Assembly (NCBI GenBank): GCA_963717945.1
Contig: CAVQXT010000007.1
Location: 1,364,001 to 1,428,000, forward strand
Length of the DNA stretch: 64,000 nucleotides
Origin: FEN-299 sp963717945
GTDB taxonomy: Bacteria; Acidobacteriota; Vicinamibacteria; Vicinamibacterales; Fen-181
Direction: 5' to 3'
The notes under the pieces are model-generated. The model was not told the DNA's origin. It saw only the letters and a list, made by a program, of their open reading frames with translations, and did not search any database. Positions 40,482 through 50,600 of the stretch are shown here, in pieces. The first letter of the stretch is position 1; every line of letters begins with the position of its first letter. A program made the position numbers and the translations under genes.

Positions 40482-40560
40482 GCGCAACTCGCGCAAGGGA
40501 AATCGTGATTCAACGGGCTCCGACAACGCCATGTTATGCTCCGGTGGGGAACGACGCGGA

Positions 40561-41373
40561 ATGCCACTGACCAGGGCCGTCATCCTCGCCGCGGGGCTCG
40601 GGACGCGCATGCGGCGCCCCACGGTGAAAGCCCGCCTCGACGCCGCCCAGGCCCGTGCCGCCGACTCGGGCCTCAAGGGGATGATCCCCGTCGGCCGGCC
40701 CTTCCTCGATTACCTCATCAGCGCTTTGGCGGATGCCGGCTTCCGGGAGGTCTGCCTGGTCGTCGGACCTGCCCACGAGGTCGTGCGGGAGCGCTACGGG
40801 CGCGAGGCGATCCCGACGCGGGTGCAAATTGCCTTCGCCTTGCAGCAGGAGGCCCTGGGGACCGCCAATGCCGTGGCCGCCGCCGAGGGTTTCGCGGCCG
40901 GCGAACAGTTTCTGGTCATCAACTCGGACAACTACTACCCGGTTTCCGTCCTGGAGGCGGTCGCGGCCTTGCCCGGCCCCGGCCTGCCCGGCTTCGACAG
41001 GGCAGCGCTCGTGTCGGAAGGAAACATCGACGACGCCCGGATCAGCCGGTATGCGGTGCTGGAGGTGGACCCGGCGGGCACGCTGGCGGACATCGTCGAG
41101 AAGCCGGACTCCGAGCGCTGGTCCCGGACGCCGGCCGACGCGCTCATCAGCATGAACTGCTGGCGTTTCGGCCCGTCGATCTTCGAGTCGGTGCGGCGCA
41201 TCGGCCTGTCGCCGCGCGGCGAGTACGAACTGGCGGACGCCGTGAGGGACGCCATCAGGGGCGGCGAGCGGTTCCAGGTGGTGCCGGTTCGGGCCGGAGT
41301 CCTCGACCTGTCCCAGCGCGCCGACATCCCCGCCGTCGCCGGCCGCCTGGCGGGCGTGCAGGTGCGCCTGTGA
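40561..41373 (+). CDS. Sugar-phosphate nucleotidyltransferase
   Basis: 270 residues. The N-terminus has the nucleotidyltransferase signature 'AVILAAGLGTRMRRPT', followed by 'SGLKGMIPVGRPFLDYLI', a substrate-side 'QEALGTANAVAAAE', and the metal-binding INSDNYYP in place of the usual GD. Proteins like this transfer a nucleotide from an NTP onto a sugar 1-phosphate. The nucleotide and sugar are not identifiable. Its stop overlaps the GTG of the GHMP kinase gene (GTGA), so the kinase product is very probably its substrate: a two-step sugar-to-NDP-sugar salvage path. The ribosome site is weak (GCGGA). Confidence 0.85.
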   Translation: MPLTRAVILAAGLGTRMRRPTVKARLDAAQARAADSGLKGMIPVGRPFLDYLISALADAGFREVCLVVGPAHEVVRERYGREAIPTRVQIAFALQQEALGTANAVAAAEGFAAGEQFLVINSDNYYPVSVLEAVAALPGPGLPGFDRAALVSEGNIDDARISRYAVLEVDPAGTLADIVEKPDSERWSRTPADALISMNCWRFGPSIFESVRRIGLSPRGEYELADAVRDAIRGGERFQVVPVRAGVLDLSQRADIPAVAGRLAGVQVRL

Positions 41374-42638
41374 GCGTGGCGGCGCTGTCCAGGGTGCGTG
41401 CGGCGCTGGCCGCTTCGGGCGCCGCGGTGGAGACCGGCGCGTGGTTCGTGCCCGGCCGGATCGAGGTCCTTGGGAAGCACACCGACTACGCCGGCGGCCG
41501 CAGCCTGGTGTGCGCGGTCGAGCAGGGGTTCGTCGTAGCCGCCGCTCCGCGCGACGACGACTTGGTCCGCGTCCTCGACGTGGCGGGCGGCGGGATGACC
41601 GAGCTGCTGTTGACCGCGGGCACGGATCCCCTCCCATCGGGCTGGACCCGCTATCCGGCCACCGTCGTCCGCCGGGTGGCCCGGAACTTCCCCTCGGCGC
41701 GGCGCGGCGCCGACCTCGCGTTCCTGAGCGACCTGCCGCCGGCCTCCGGGATGAGCAGCTCGAGCGCGCTGATGGTGTCGGTCTTCCTGGCGATTGCCGG
41801 CGTGAACGGCCTCGATCAGGAGGAGGCCTACCGCCGTGAGATTGCCTCGCCCGAGGACTTGGCCGGCTACCTGGCCACGATCGAGAACGGCCACAGCTTC
41901 GGCGCGCTGACCGGCGACGGCGGTGTCGGGACCTTCGGCGGGAGCGAGGATCACACGGCCATGCTCTGCTGCCGGGCCGGGGAGTTGAGCCAGTACTCGT
42001 TCTGCCCGGTACGCCACGAGCGCCAGGTCATCTGCCCGCCGGGACGGCGGTTCGTCGTGGCGGTGAGCGGCATCAGCGCCGAGAAGACCGGCGCCGCGAA
42101 GGACGCTTACAACCGGGCTTCGCTCGCCGCGCGCGCGATTCTCGTTCTCTGGCGTGCCGCGTCGGGGCGGGAGGACGCCTCGCTGGGCGACGCCGTCGCC
42201 CGGGCGGGGATGGGGGATGTACGAGCCGCGATCGAGCAGGCGTCGATCGACGGCTTCACGACTCGCGCGTTGCTCGATCGCTTCGACCAGTTCGTCGCCG
42301 AGAGCACGGAGATTGTCCCGGCGGCCGCCGAGGCGCTGGCGCGCCGGGAGATCGGGCGGTTCGGCGCGTTGGTGGACCGGTCGCAGGCGCTGGCCGAGGA
42401 GCGCCTCGGCAACCAGGTGCCCGAGACGGCGGCGCTCGCGCGCCTCGCGCGGGAACTCGGCGCCGAGGCCGCCTCCGCGTTCGGGGCCGGCTTCGGCGGC
42501 AGCGTGTGGGCGCTGGTGCCGGACGACGCCGTGGACGGGTTCGCGCGCGGCTGGGACGCGGCCTGTCGTCGCGCATTCCCCGCGTCGGCGCCGTCATTCC
42601 TGGTCACGCGTGCGGGCGCGGCGGCCTCGAGGCTGTGA
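41370..42638 (+). CDS. GHMP-family sugar kinase, galactokinase-like
   Basis: 422 residues from a GTG overlapping the previous stop. The galactokinase signature region reads 'VPGRIEVLGKHTDYAGGRSL'; the Glu of the usual GEHTDY is Lys. The ATP loop is 'LPPASGMSSSSAL', and the third GHMP motif is 'FGAGFGGSVWALV'. An active-site-like 'GVGTFGGSEDHTAMLC' corresponds to the galactokinase D-H region. It should phosphorylate a sugar at C1; the Lys at the substrate-facing motif suggests a sugar other than galactose, perhaps an acidic one. It is coupled to the nucleotidyltransferase and followed by two phosphohexomutases. Confidence 0.82.
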   Translation: MSVAALSRVRAALAASGAAVETGAWFVPGRIEVLGKHTDYAGGRSLVCAVEQGFVVAAAPRDDDLVRVLDVAGGGMTELLLTAGTDPLPSGWTRYPATVVRRVARNFPSARRGADLAFLSDLPPASGMSSSSALMVSVFLAIAGVNGLDQEEAYRREIASPEDLAGYLATIENGHSFGALTGDGGVGTFGGSEDHTAMLCCRAGELSQYSFCPVRHERQVICPPGRRFVVAVSGISAEKTGAAKDAYNRASLAARAILVLWRAASGREDASLGDAVARAGMGDVRAAIEQASIDGFTTRALLDRFDQFVAESTEIVPAAAEALARREIGRFGALVDRSQALAEERLGNQVPETAALARLARELGAEAASAFGAGFGGSVWALVPDDAVDGFARGWDAACRRAFPASAPSFLVTRAGAAASRL

Positions 42639-42770
42639 CCGGGCCGTGGCGCGCGTACTCTTCGTGAGAGCGAAAGGCGCGAGCGCCGCGTGCCGGAATG
42701 GGGCACAATCTGCTGTGAAAGTGGTTGCACGACGGGCGCCCTCGATGGGCGCGCCGGGACAACTCCCGCG

Positions 42771-44120
42771 ATGAAGCCTCTCAAGATCGGCATCAGCGGC
42801 GTGCGCGGCGTCGTCGGCGAGACGTTCACGCCCGAGCTCGTCGTCGGCTTCGCCCAGGCCTTTGGCACCTACCTCGGCCCGGGGCGCGTTCTGGTCTGCC
42901 GCGACACGAGGCCGTCCGGGCCGATGGTCCTGCCGGCCGTCGTGGCGGGCCTGCTCGCGACCGGCTGCGACGTCGTGGACCTCGGCATCTGCCCGACGCC
43001 GAGCCTCCAGCTCGCCATGACGTGGCTGGGCGCGGACGGCGGGATCTCGATCACCGCCGGCCACAATCCCGCGCAGTGGAACGCCCTCAAGTTCGTGCGC
43101 CGCGACGGGCGCTATCTCTCGCCCGACCAGTCCGAGGAGCTGCTCGATCTCTACCATCAGGGACGGTTCGAGAAGGCCACGTGGGACCGGATCCCGACGC
43201 GCGTCGAGCCGGGGGAAGCCATCTCCCACCATCTCGACGCCCTGACGGCCGGCTTCGACGTCGAGGCGGCGCGGTCCCGCCGTCTGAAGGTGGCCCTCGA
43301 TTGCTGCAACGGCTCCTGTTCGCTGCTCGCGCCGCGGTGGCTCGAGATGCTCGGGTGCGAAGTGCTCGCCATCAACGACGACCCGGACGCGCCGTTTCCT
43401 CACACGCCGGAACCGGGGCCCGGGACGGCCGTGCAGGTTCGCGCCGTGGTCAAGGCCGGGCGCGCGGACCTCGGCCTGGTGCACGACGCCGACGGCGAGC
43501 GGCTGTCGCTCGTGGACGAGACCGGGCGCGCCCTCTCCGAGGAGACCACGATGGCGCTGTGCACGGACATCGCGCTCCGGGGCCGCGTCGGCGTGGTCGT
43601 CACCAACCTGTCGACGACGATGGCGATCGAGCGGATCGCGTCGCGGTACGGGGCGCGCGTCGTGCGCACGCCGGTCGGGCAGACCTACATCTCGGAGGCG
43701 ATCGTCGAGCACGGCGCGGTCATCGGCGGGGAGGGGAACGGCTCGGTCGCCGTGCCGCGCGTCCAGGCCTCGCACGACAGCGCGGCCGCCACCGGCCTCG
43801 TCGTGACGCACCTGGCGGCGACGCGGGTGCCGCTCTCGGCGATGGTGGACGCGCTGCCGCCGACGGTCATGCTGAAGGAGCGGGTGGCCATCGAGCCGAG
43901 CGTGATCTTCTCGGCGCTCCAGGAGTTCCGTGACGCCGTCCAGGACGAGCCGGGGGCGACGGTTGACCTCACCGACGGCGTGAAGGTCGCGTTTCTCGAC
44001 GGATGGGTGCACGTGCGGGTGTCGAACACCGAATCGATGATCCGCCTCATCGCCGAGGCCGACTCGGCAGGACGCGCGGCGGACCTGATGAACTGGGGGC
44101 AAGACCGGCTGCGGCGGTAG
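42771..44120 (+). CDS. Phosphohexomutase paralogue lacking the catalytic serine
   Basis: 449 residues with the complete four-domain alpha-D-phosphohexomutase layout: 'KIGISGVRGVVGETFTPELV' at the start, the active-site loop, a metal loop, the sugar loop GGEGNGSVAVP and a C-terminal phosphate loop RVSNTES. The loop that normally carries the phosphoserine (TASHNP) reads TAGHNP, so Ser is Gly. The metal loop is HDADGERL rather than DxDADR, and the phosphate loop has Ser for Pro. Together these suggest lost or altered mutase activity. The sister gene 16 nt downstream keeps the Ser, so this copy may be a regulatory or binding partner. The ATG at 42771 is chosen because homology starts there. Confidence 0.88.
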   Translation: MKPLKIGISGVRGVVGETFTPELVVGFAQAFGTYLGPGRVLVCRDTRPSGPMVLPAVVAGLLATGCDVVDLGICPTPSLQLAMTWLGADGGISITAGHNPAQWNALKFVRRDGRYLSPDQSEELLDLYHQGRFEKATWDRIPTRVEPGEAISHHLDALTAGFDVEAARSRRLKVALDCCNGSCSLLAPRWLEMLGCEVLAINDDPDAPFPHTPEPGPGTAVQVRAVVKAGRADLGLVHDADGERLSLVDETGRALSEETTMALCTDIALRGRVGVVVTNLSTTMAIERIASRYGARVVRTPVGQTYISEAIVEHGAVIGGEGNGSVAVPRVQASHDSAAATGLVVTHLAATRVPLSAMVDALPPTVMLKERVAIEPSVIFSALQEFRDAVQDEPGATVDLTDGVKVAFLDGWVHVRVSNTESMIRLIAEADSAGRAADLMNWGQDRLRR

Positions 44121-44136
44121 GCCCGGCCGGCGTGCT

Positions 44137-45495
44137 ATGCGAGCGATTCCGAGCCTCAAGATCAGCGTGTCCGGCGTGCGCGGCATCGTGGGCGACTCGC
44201 TGACGCCCGAGTTGCTGACGCGGTTCTCGCAGGCGTTCGGCACCTACCGCGGCTCCGGGGCGATCGTCGTCGGCCGGGATGCGCGGACGTCGGGCGAGAT
44301 GGTGCGCCAGGCCGTCGTCGCCGGCTTGATGTCGGCGGGCTGCCGCATCGTGGATGCCGGCGTGTGCCCGACGCCGACCGTGCAGCTCCTCGTGCGCCGG
44401 CTGGGCGCCGCCGGCGGCATCGCCATCACCGCCAGCCACAACCCGCCCGAGTGGAACGCGCTCAAGTTCATCGGCCCGGACGCCTTGTTCCTGAGCGCCG
44501 CCCGCGGCCGCGAGCTGCTCGACATCTACCATCAGGGCGACTACACGAAGGTGAGCAGCCCGAGGGCCCGCAACGTCGAAGCGATGTCGGGGGCGCTCGA
44601 CCTCCACGTCGCCGCCGTCGTGGACGCGCTCGGCGAGCTGCCGTCGAGAGGCCGGCGCGTGCGGGTCGTGCTCGACGCCTGCAATGGAGCCGGTTCAGTT
44701 GTCGGGCCGCGCCTGCTCGAGGCGCTGGGCGCCGACGTCTTCGGGATCAACACGACGCCGGACGGGCGGTTCCCGCGTCCGGCCGAACCCACGCCGGAGA
44801 ACCTGACCGCGCTGTGCGCCGCCGTTCGAGAGCACGGCGCGGACGTCGGGTTCGCGCAGGACATGGACGCGGATCGCCTCGCCATCGTGTCGGAGCGAGG
44901 CGCGGCGGTAGGGGAGGAGAAGACGCTGCTGCTGGCCGTCGAGCAGGTCCTCGAGAAGACGCCGGGGGCCGTCGTCGCCAATCTCGCGACGACGCACGCG
45001 CTCGAGGCGGTGGCGGGACGCTTCGGGTGCGCGGTCTACCGAACCAGGGTGGGCGAGGCGAACGTCACCGAGGGGATGCTGCGGTACAAGGCCGTCATCG
45101 GCGGCGAGGGGAACGGCGGCGTGATCTACCCCGCCATCAATTTCGCGCGGGACAGCCTGGTGGGCATGGGGCTCGTCCTCCATCGGCTCGTGGCCTCGGA
45201 CCGAACCGTGACCGAGCTGGTGTCGGCATTGCCGCCGCGCGAGATGGTCAAGATCCAGTTCCCCTGTCCCTCCCAGCGCCTGGCCGAGCTGGTGAGGAAG
45301 GCCCGGCATCGATACGCGGAGTTCCCCATGGACCTCCGCGACGGCGTGAAGGTGATGCGGCCCGACGGCTGGTTCATCCTGCGCGGATCGAACACCGAAC
45401 CCGTCCTGAGAGTGGTCGCTGAAGCGGCCGACGAGGCGGCGGCGCGGGCGCTCGCCGAGAGCGTTCGCGACCAGGTGACACGATGGCTGGCTTGA
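44137..45495 (+). CDS. Phosphohexomutase (archaeal GlmM/ManB-like), active-site intact
   Basis: 452 residues. The catalytic loop is ITASHNPPEWN with the phosphoserine present; the metal loop is QDMDADRL; the sugar loop is GGEGNGGVIYP and the phosphate loop RGSNTEPVLR. The GEGNGG sugar loop is the type seen in archaeal phosphoglucosamine mutases and related phosphomannomutases, so GlcN-6-P/GlcN-1-P or Man-6-P/Man-1-P interconversion is likely. Start with the ATG at 44137 just behind the paralogue. Its position ahead of a GH20 hexosaminidase makes an amino-sugar role attractive, but that is inference. Confidence 0.92.
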   Translation: MRAIPSLKISVSGVRGIVGDSLTPELLTRFSQAFGTYRGSGAIVVGRDARTSGEMVRQAVVAGLMSAGCRIVDAGVCPTPTVQLLVRRLGAAGGIAITASHNPPEWNALKFIGPDALFLSAARGRELLDIYHQGDYTKVSSPRARNVEAMSGALDLHVAAVVDALGELPSRGRRVRVVLDACNGAGSVVGPRLLEALGADVFGINTTPDGRFPRPAEPTPENLTALCAAVREHGADVGFAQDMDADRLAIVSERGAAVGEEKTLLLAVEQVLEKTPGAVVANLATTHALEAVAGRFGCAVYRTRVGEANVTEGMLRYKAVIGGEGNGGVIYPAINFARDSLVGMGLVLHRLVASDRTVTELVSALPPREMVKIQFPCPSQRLAELVRKARHRYAEFPMDLRDGVKVMRPDGWFILRGSNTEPVLRVVAEAADEAAARALAESVRDQVTRWLA

Positions 45496-45509
45496 GGAAG
45501 GACCGTGCG

Positions 45510-47534
45510 ATGGCGTGGAAACGAGCGGTGCTGGTGGGAATCGCGTCGATGGCGTGCGCCCTCTCTCCGGCGGCGGCGACCGCCGCGCCGGCGGACACCG
45601 GCAATCTGATGCCGGTGCCCGCGAGCGTGACGTTCGACGCGGGCGGCCTGGCTCTCGACGCGCGCTTCGGCGTGACGGTCGAGGGGCCGGCGGACGCGCG
45701 CGTCCAGCGCGCTGTCGAACGGCTCCTGGTCCGCCTGACCAGGCTGACCGGCATTCCCATCGTCCGCTCCGGAAGCCGGCCGTTGCTGACCGTCGTCTGT
45801 CTGCACCCGCGGGTCGGGACGCAGAGGGCGGTCGAGGACGAGAGCTACTCGCTGCGCGTGGCGCCTGACGGGGCGGTGCTGCGCGCGCCGACGACTTACG
45901 GCGCGCTGAGGGGGCTCGAGACGTTCGCGCAGCTCGTCGAACAGACGCCCGCCGGGTTCGTCGTGCGCGCGGCGACGATCGAAGACCGCCCCCGCTTCCC
46001 CTGGCGGGGCCTGCTCATCGACGTGTGCCGGCACTGGATGCCGGTCGAGGTCATCGAGCGGAACCTCGACGCCATGGCAGCCGTGAAGCTGAACGTGCTC
46101 CACTGGCACCTCTCCGAGGACCAGGGCTTCCGCGTCGAGAGCCGCGCGTTTCCGCGCCTGCACCTGATGGGGTCCGACGGGCTTTACTACACCCAGGAGC
46201 AGGTGCGCGAAGTGGTGCGTTACGCCGCCGATCGCGGCATCCGCGTCGTGCCCGAGTTCGACATGCCGGCGCACACGCTCGCCTGGCTGGTGGGATACCC
46301 GGCGCTGTCGGCCGGCAAGGGGCCGTTCGAGCTGGCGCGGACGTGGGGCGTGTTCGACCCGGTGCTCGATCCGACCAGCGAGCGGACTTACGCGTTCCTC
46401 GGCCGGTTCATCGCCGAGATGACGGCGCTGTTCCCCGACGCCTGCTTCCATATCGGCGGCGACGAGGTGAACGGCAAGCAGTGGGACGCGAGCCCGGCGG
46501 TGGCGGCCTTCCGCAAGCGGCACGGTCTCGCGACCAACGAGGATCTGCAGGCCTACTTCAACCGGCGCGTGGCGGCGATCCTGAAGTCGCGCGGGAAGAT
46601 CATGGTGGGGTGGGACGAGGTGCTGCACCAGGGCCTGCCGAAAACCGCCGTGGTCCAGTCGTGGCGCGGCCAGAAGTCGCTCGCCGACGCGGCGCGCGCG
46701 GGCTTCAGCGGAATCCTGTCGAACGGGTACTACCTCGATTACATGTGGCCCGCCTCGCGTCATTATGCCGTGGACCCCCTGGCGAAGGACGCCGCCGGGC
46801 TCCCCGACGACGCGAAGGCCAGGGTTCTCGGCGGCGAGGCGTGCATGTGGGCGGAGTGGGTGACGCCGGAGACGATCGACTCGAGGATCTGGCCGCGCCT
46901 GGCGGCGGTGGCGGAGAGGTTCTGGTCGCCGGCGACGGTGACCGATCCGGACGACATGTATCGCCGGCTCGCGCTGGTGAGCCGGCGCCTCGACGCCACG
47001 GGGATCCTGCACCGGGCGAACTACGAGCCGATGATCGAGCGGCTCGCCGACGACGGGCCGGCCGACGCGGTCCGGCGGCTGGCCGATCTGTTGGAGCCGG
47101 TGAAGAACTACGACCGCGGCCGCCGGCGCGCCTTCACGAGCCTGTCGCCCCTCAACCGGATGGTGGACGCGGCCAGGCCCGAGAGCGACGCCGCGCGCGC
47201 GTTCGCCCGCCAGATCGATGCGCTGCTCGCGGATCCAGGGAGGGTCGCCGGGCGCGACGCCCTCGCGGCGACGCTGAGACAATGGCAGGCGGACGCCCGT
47301 GCCGCCGCGGCGCAGATGGGCAGCCCGCTGCTCGTGGACGCCGCACCCCTCGCCGCGTCATGGGGGGCGCTGGCCGACGTCGGCCTGAAAGCGCTCGATG
47401 CCATGGAGGCGCGAAAGCCGCTGGTACTGACGGCGGAGGAGGGCGCGGCGCTGTCGACGGCTGCCGCGCCCGTCGCGGACGTCTTGCTGATGGTCGCGCC
47501 GCCCGTCAAGAGGCTGGTGGAAGCGGCGAAGTGA
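45510..47534 (+). CDS. Exported GH20 beta-N-acetylhexosaminidase
   Basis: 674 residues. A signal peptide (AWKRAVLVGIASMACALSPA, ending AAPA) precedes a GH20 N-terminal alpha/beta domain and the TIM barrel. The catalytic pair lies in HIGGDEVNGKQW (Asp-Glu at about 318-319), with 'LNVLHWHLSEDQGFRVES' and 'RVVPEFDMPAHT' typical of the family and 'GGEACMWAEWVTPETID' near the barrel end. The enzyme cleaves terminal GlcNAc or GalNAc in the periplasm or outside. I use the second ATG (45510), which has GAGGAAGGA 7 nt upstream; an earlier ATG at 45483 overlaps the mutase gene. It probably shares a transcript with the phosphomutases. Confidence 0.95.
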   Translation: MAWKRAVLVGIASMACALSPAAATAAPADTGNLMPVPASVTFDAGGLALDARFGVTVEGPADARVQRAVERLLVRLTRLTGIPIVRSGSRPLLTVVCLHPRVGTQRAVEDESYSLRVAPDGAVLRAPTTYGALRGLETFAQLVEQTPAGFVVRAATIEDRPRFPWRGLLIDVCRHWMPVEVIERNLDAMAAVKLNVLHWHLSEDQGFRVESRAFPRLHLMGSDGLYYTQEQVREVVRYAADRGIRVVPEFDMPAHTLAWLVGYPALSAGKGPFELARTWGVFDPVLDPTSERTYAFLGRFIAEMTALFPDACFHIGGDEVNGKQWDASPAVAAFRKRHGLATNEDLQAYFNRRVAAILKSRGKIMVGWDEVLHQGLPKTAVVQSWRGQKSLADAARAGFSGILSNGYYLDYMWPASRHYAVDPLAKDAAGLPDDAKARVLGGEACMWAEWVTPETIDSRIWPRLAAVAERFWSPATVTDPDDMYRRLALVSRRLDATGILHRANYEPMIERLADDGPADAVRRLADLLEPVKNYDRGRRRAFTSLSPLNRMVDAARPESDAARAFARQIDALLADPGRVAGRDALAATLRQWQADARAAAAQMGSPLLVDAAPLAASWGALADVGLKALDAMEARKPLVLTAEEGAALSTAAAPVADVLLMVAPPVKRLVEAAK

Positions 47535-47572
47535 CAGCCGGCCGACGGCTCACGGCTGACGGCCGGATAGTG

Positions 47573-47648
47573 ATCAGTGGTCAGTGGCTAGTGGTCAGTG
47601 TGCCACGCGTGACTGACTAGTCACTAGCCACTAGCCACTAGCCACTAC
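47573..47648. repeat. Inverted array of 7-bp CACTAGC units between convergent genes
   Basis: The right half holds more than three head-to-tail units of CACTAGC (47622-47645). The left half holds the reverse complement, so AGTGGCTAGTG (47583-47593) pairs perfectly with CACTAGCCACT (47622-47632). This would fold into a long hairpin between the GH20 gene and the opposing gene, so a bidirectional terminator is plausible. The array touches the stop codon of the minus-strand gene at 47645. Confidence 0.6.
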
Positions 47649-50600
47649 TTGATTACAATCAACCATCCCCTTCCCGGTTCCACGGGGATGGCGTCTCCCG
47701 CCAGGAACGTCCGGGCCTCCTGGAACTGATCGATCGCCGGGGCCTCGAGCGTCGCGGACGCCGGGTCGAGGCCGAGCGCCTTCCAGTCGATCGCCAGCCG
47801 GACGTCCACCTTCTCCTTGGCCCAGCTCGCCAGGGCGACCATCGTCCGGCCGTCGCGAACGTAGCTCGTGGCCAGGACGTCGGCCCGGTCCGTCCTGACC
47901 GGACGGGCGTCCACCCAGAAGCCGATCATCCGGCTGTCGTCGAGGCCGAATGCGTCCCAGGCCTTCCAGAGCGGGCGCGGGTCGCCGGCCCACGGGAGGC
48001 GGCCGGTCATGCCGTAGACCATGCCGCGCCAGGGATTGCCGTTGTCCTGCAGCATCTCGCCCATCAGGCCGAACGGGATGCCGGACAGCTCGACCAGCCA
48101 GTAGTCGGGCGCCGAGTTGTAATCGAAGTACTCGCCGAACCACAGGCGGTTCAGGAAGGGGAAGTGCTCGAGATAGAGGTTGGCGCTGCTGGCGAACCCG
48201 TCGCGGACGTTGAACTGGTTGGCCGAGTGCAGATCGATGAGGGCGCCCGGCCGCGCCCGGTCCAGCACCTTGCGCACCCGCTTCATCGTCGTCCGATCGA
48301 AGGCGACGTCGTCGAGGTAGAGGCCGTCGATCCCGACGTTCTTCGCCAGCCACGCGACCCCTTCGACGTAGTAGTTGTGCCACCGGGACACGCCGGTGTT
48401 GATGATGGCCGCGTCCTTCAGGTCCGGGACGAACCAGGCCGCGATGTAGTCGGAGCCGAGGTGCTCCTGCAGCCAGGAGAACCCGCCGCCGGGGCCCTTG
48501 GCGAAGATCTCGTCGCCCAGGCTGCGCAGCGCGAACAGCTCCAGCGCATGGTTCGACAGCTCGCGCACCGTGTAGTAGATCTTCACCTTCAGGCCGCGGG
48601 CATGCGCCTCGTCGATGTAGGCCTTCATCTGCGCCGGGCGGAGGAAGGGGTAGTTGAGGTACGGATTGATCTCGGTGGCGTGGTGGATGTTCAGCGTGTT
48701 GGCGCCGGTGGCGGCCGCCTCGGCCACCGGCTTGAACGCGTGGAAGTAGCGCGTGCTGAAGTGGGCCCTGGTGTCCAGCGGGTGAAACGGCGTCAGCATC
48801 AACCTGAAGTCGTAGTGTTGCAGCTCGCCCTTCTGCATCGTGCGCGGGCCGCTGTAGCACTGGACGAGCACGGTCTGCTCCCGCTCGTCCATCCGGCAGC
48901 CGCCGCGGCCGGCGTTGGCCCACGACGCCGGCATCGCGAGCGGTTTCGAGTGATAGAAGTTCGTATTGAGCGGCCGGGAGTACTTGTCGTCCTTGAGCGT
49001 GAACTGCAGACCCGCGTTGACGTCGCCGAGCCACGCCGAGTCCTGGTTGTGCTCGGCGTTCCACGCCCACTGGAACGCGGGCGGCCGCAGCCCGCCCTTG
49101 ATGCCCATGCCCATCATGTACTTCGCCACGTCGCGGGCGACGGGGATCTCCAGGCGGATGTCCGAGAGCGAGGCCGGCTGCGACGCACGCACCTCGACTT
49201 CGAATTCGATCGTGCCGTCGAACTCCATCCGGGCCCGCGTCTTCATCGTGAGAGGCCCGGCGGTCCCGTCCGATTCCCACCGCACGGCTCCGGGGCCCAG
49301 CAGGGTGAAGCGGATGCCCGACGTCGTCCAGGCCGGGATGCTCGTGTCGGCGCTCTCCGCCACCAGCCGAATCGGGCCGGTCAGCACGTCGCGCCGCTTG
49401 TCGCCGATCGAGGTCATCTCCTGCGTGAACCGGCTCTGGATGCGCTCGGGGAAGCCGTCTCGGCCGAGGACGACCGACCGGCCGAGGATGTTGACGCTCG
49501 TGTCTCGCACCTGGACCGGCGTGTAGGGATCGACCAGCTCCTCGTCGATGGCCAGCGTCGAGTCGAGCCACCGCAGGCGCGATTGGCGCGAGGGCTCGTT
49601 GTCTCCCGACGCCGGGATCGTGCGGGGGGAGACGAAGAGCGTCAGCTCGACCCGCGTCTGCGGCAATCCGCTCGGCGCAATCGTCACCTCGCCGCGATAC
49701 TCGCCCGGGGCGGCGCGCTCGGGCACCTGGATCCCGAACCAGAGCGCCTGCACCTTGCCGAGCGGGACGGGCACCGTCTTCGTAAAGGCGCGGCCCATCC
49801 AGTCCTTGCCGCCAAGGGTGGTGCACCGCAGCGCGGAGGCCGGAATGATGATGCCGCCGGAGATGGCGCGAAGGTCGGTGAACCGCGCGTCGAGCCGGCC
49901 GATGGGCGCGCGAGCCGCGAACACGCCGACCTGAAAGACGTAGAACTCTCCGCGGCTGGCTATCCCGCGGAATGGCGCGTTTGCACCGGACTGAATCCAC
50001 CGCTGCGGCAGATCGTCGGTCATTCGTATCGGGAACCGGCGATGCTCCGGGAACACCAGGTAGGGGACCGACGGATGGCGGGCGACGAGCGCCTCCACCT
50101 CGTCAGCGGTGGCGGTGACTTCCATCGGGAAGAACGAGTTGAACTCGTCGATTGCCTGGAACTCGACGACGCGCGCGAGCGGCAGGACAGGCGCACGCTC
50201 GGGGCCGGTCCACGTGCTCTCGGCCAGGCCGGCGTACCGGGCCAGCCAGTCCGCCTTGGCGGTCTGCTCGGGCTCGGGATAGACGACCGTCGGGTAGTTC
50301 GAACGGCCGGACGTGACGTAGGGCAGGTAGTAGACGTAGTAGCGTCCCCTGCCTGACGTGGGCTGAAAGACCAGGTCGCCGGCCTCGCGCGTGATGGACA
50401 CCCGCAAGACGTTGGCCACCCGGGCGTTCGACTTCGCGTCGACGACCACGAGGTTCTTCTTCTCGGGGGCCGTGTCGCGGCGGCGCCACGGAATCCGAAC
50501 GCGGACGGCGTCGGCCGCGGCGCCGACTTCGAGCACCACGCGATGATTGCCGAGCGTGTCCGCGTCCCACGTGCCCGTCCCGTAGGGAATCGATGAGGCG

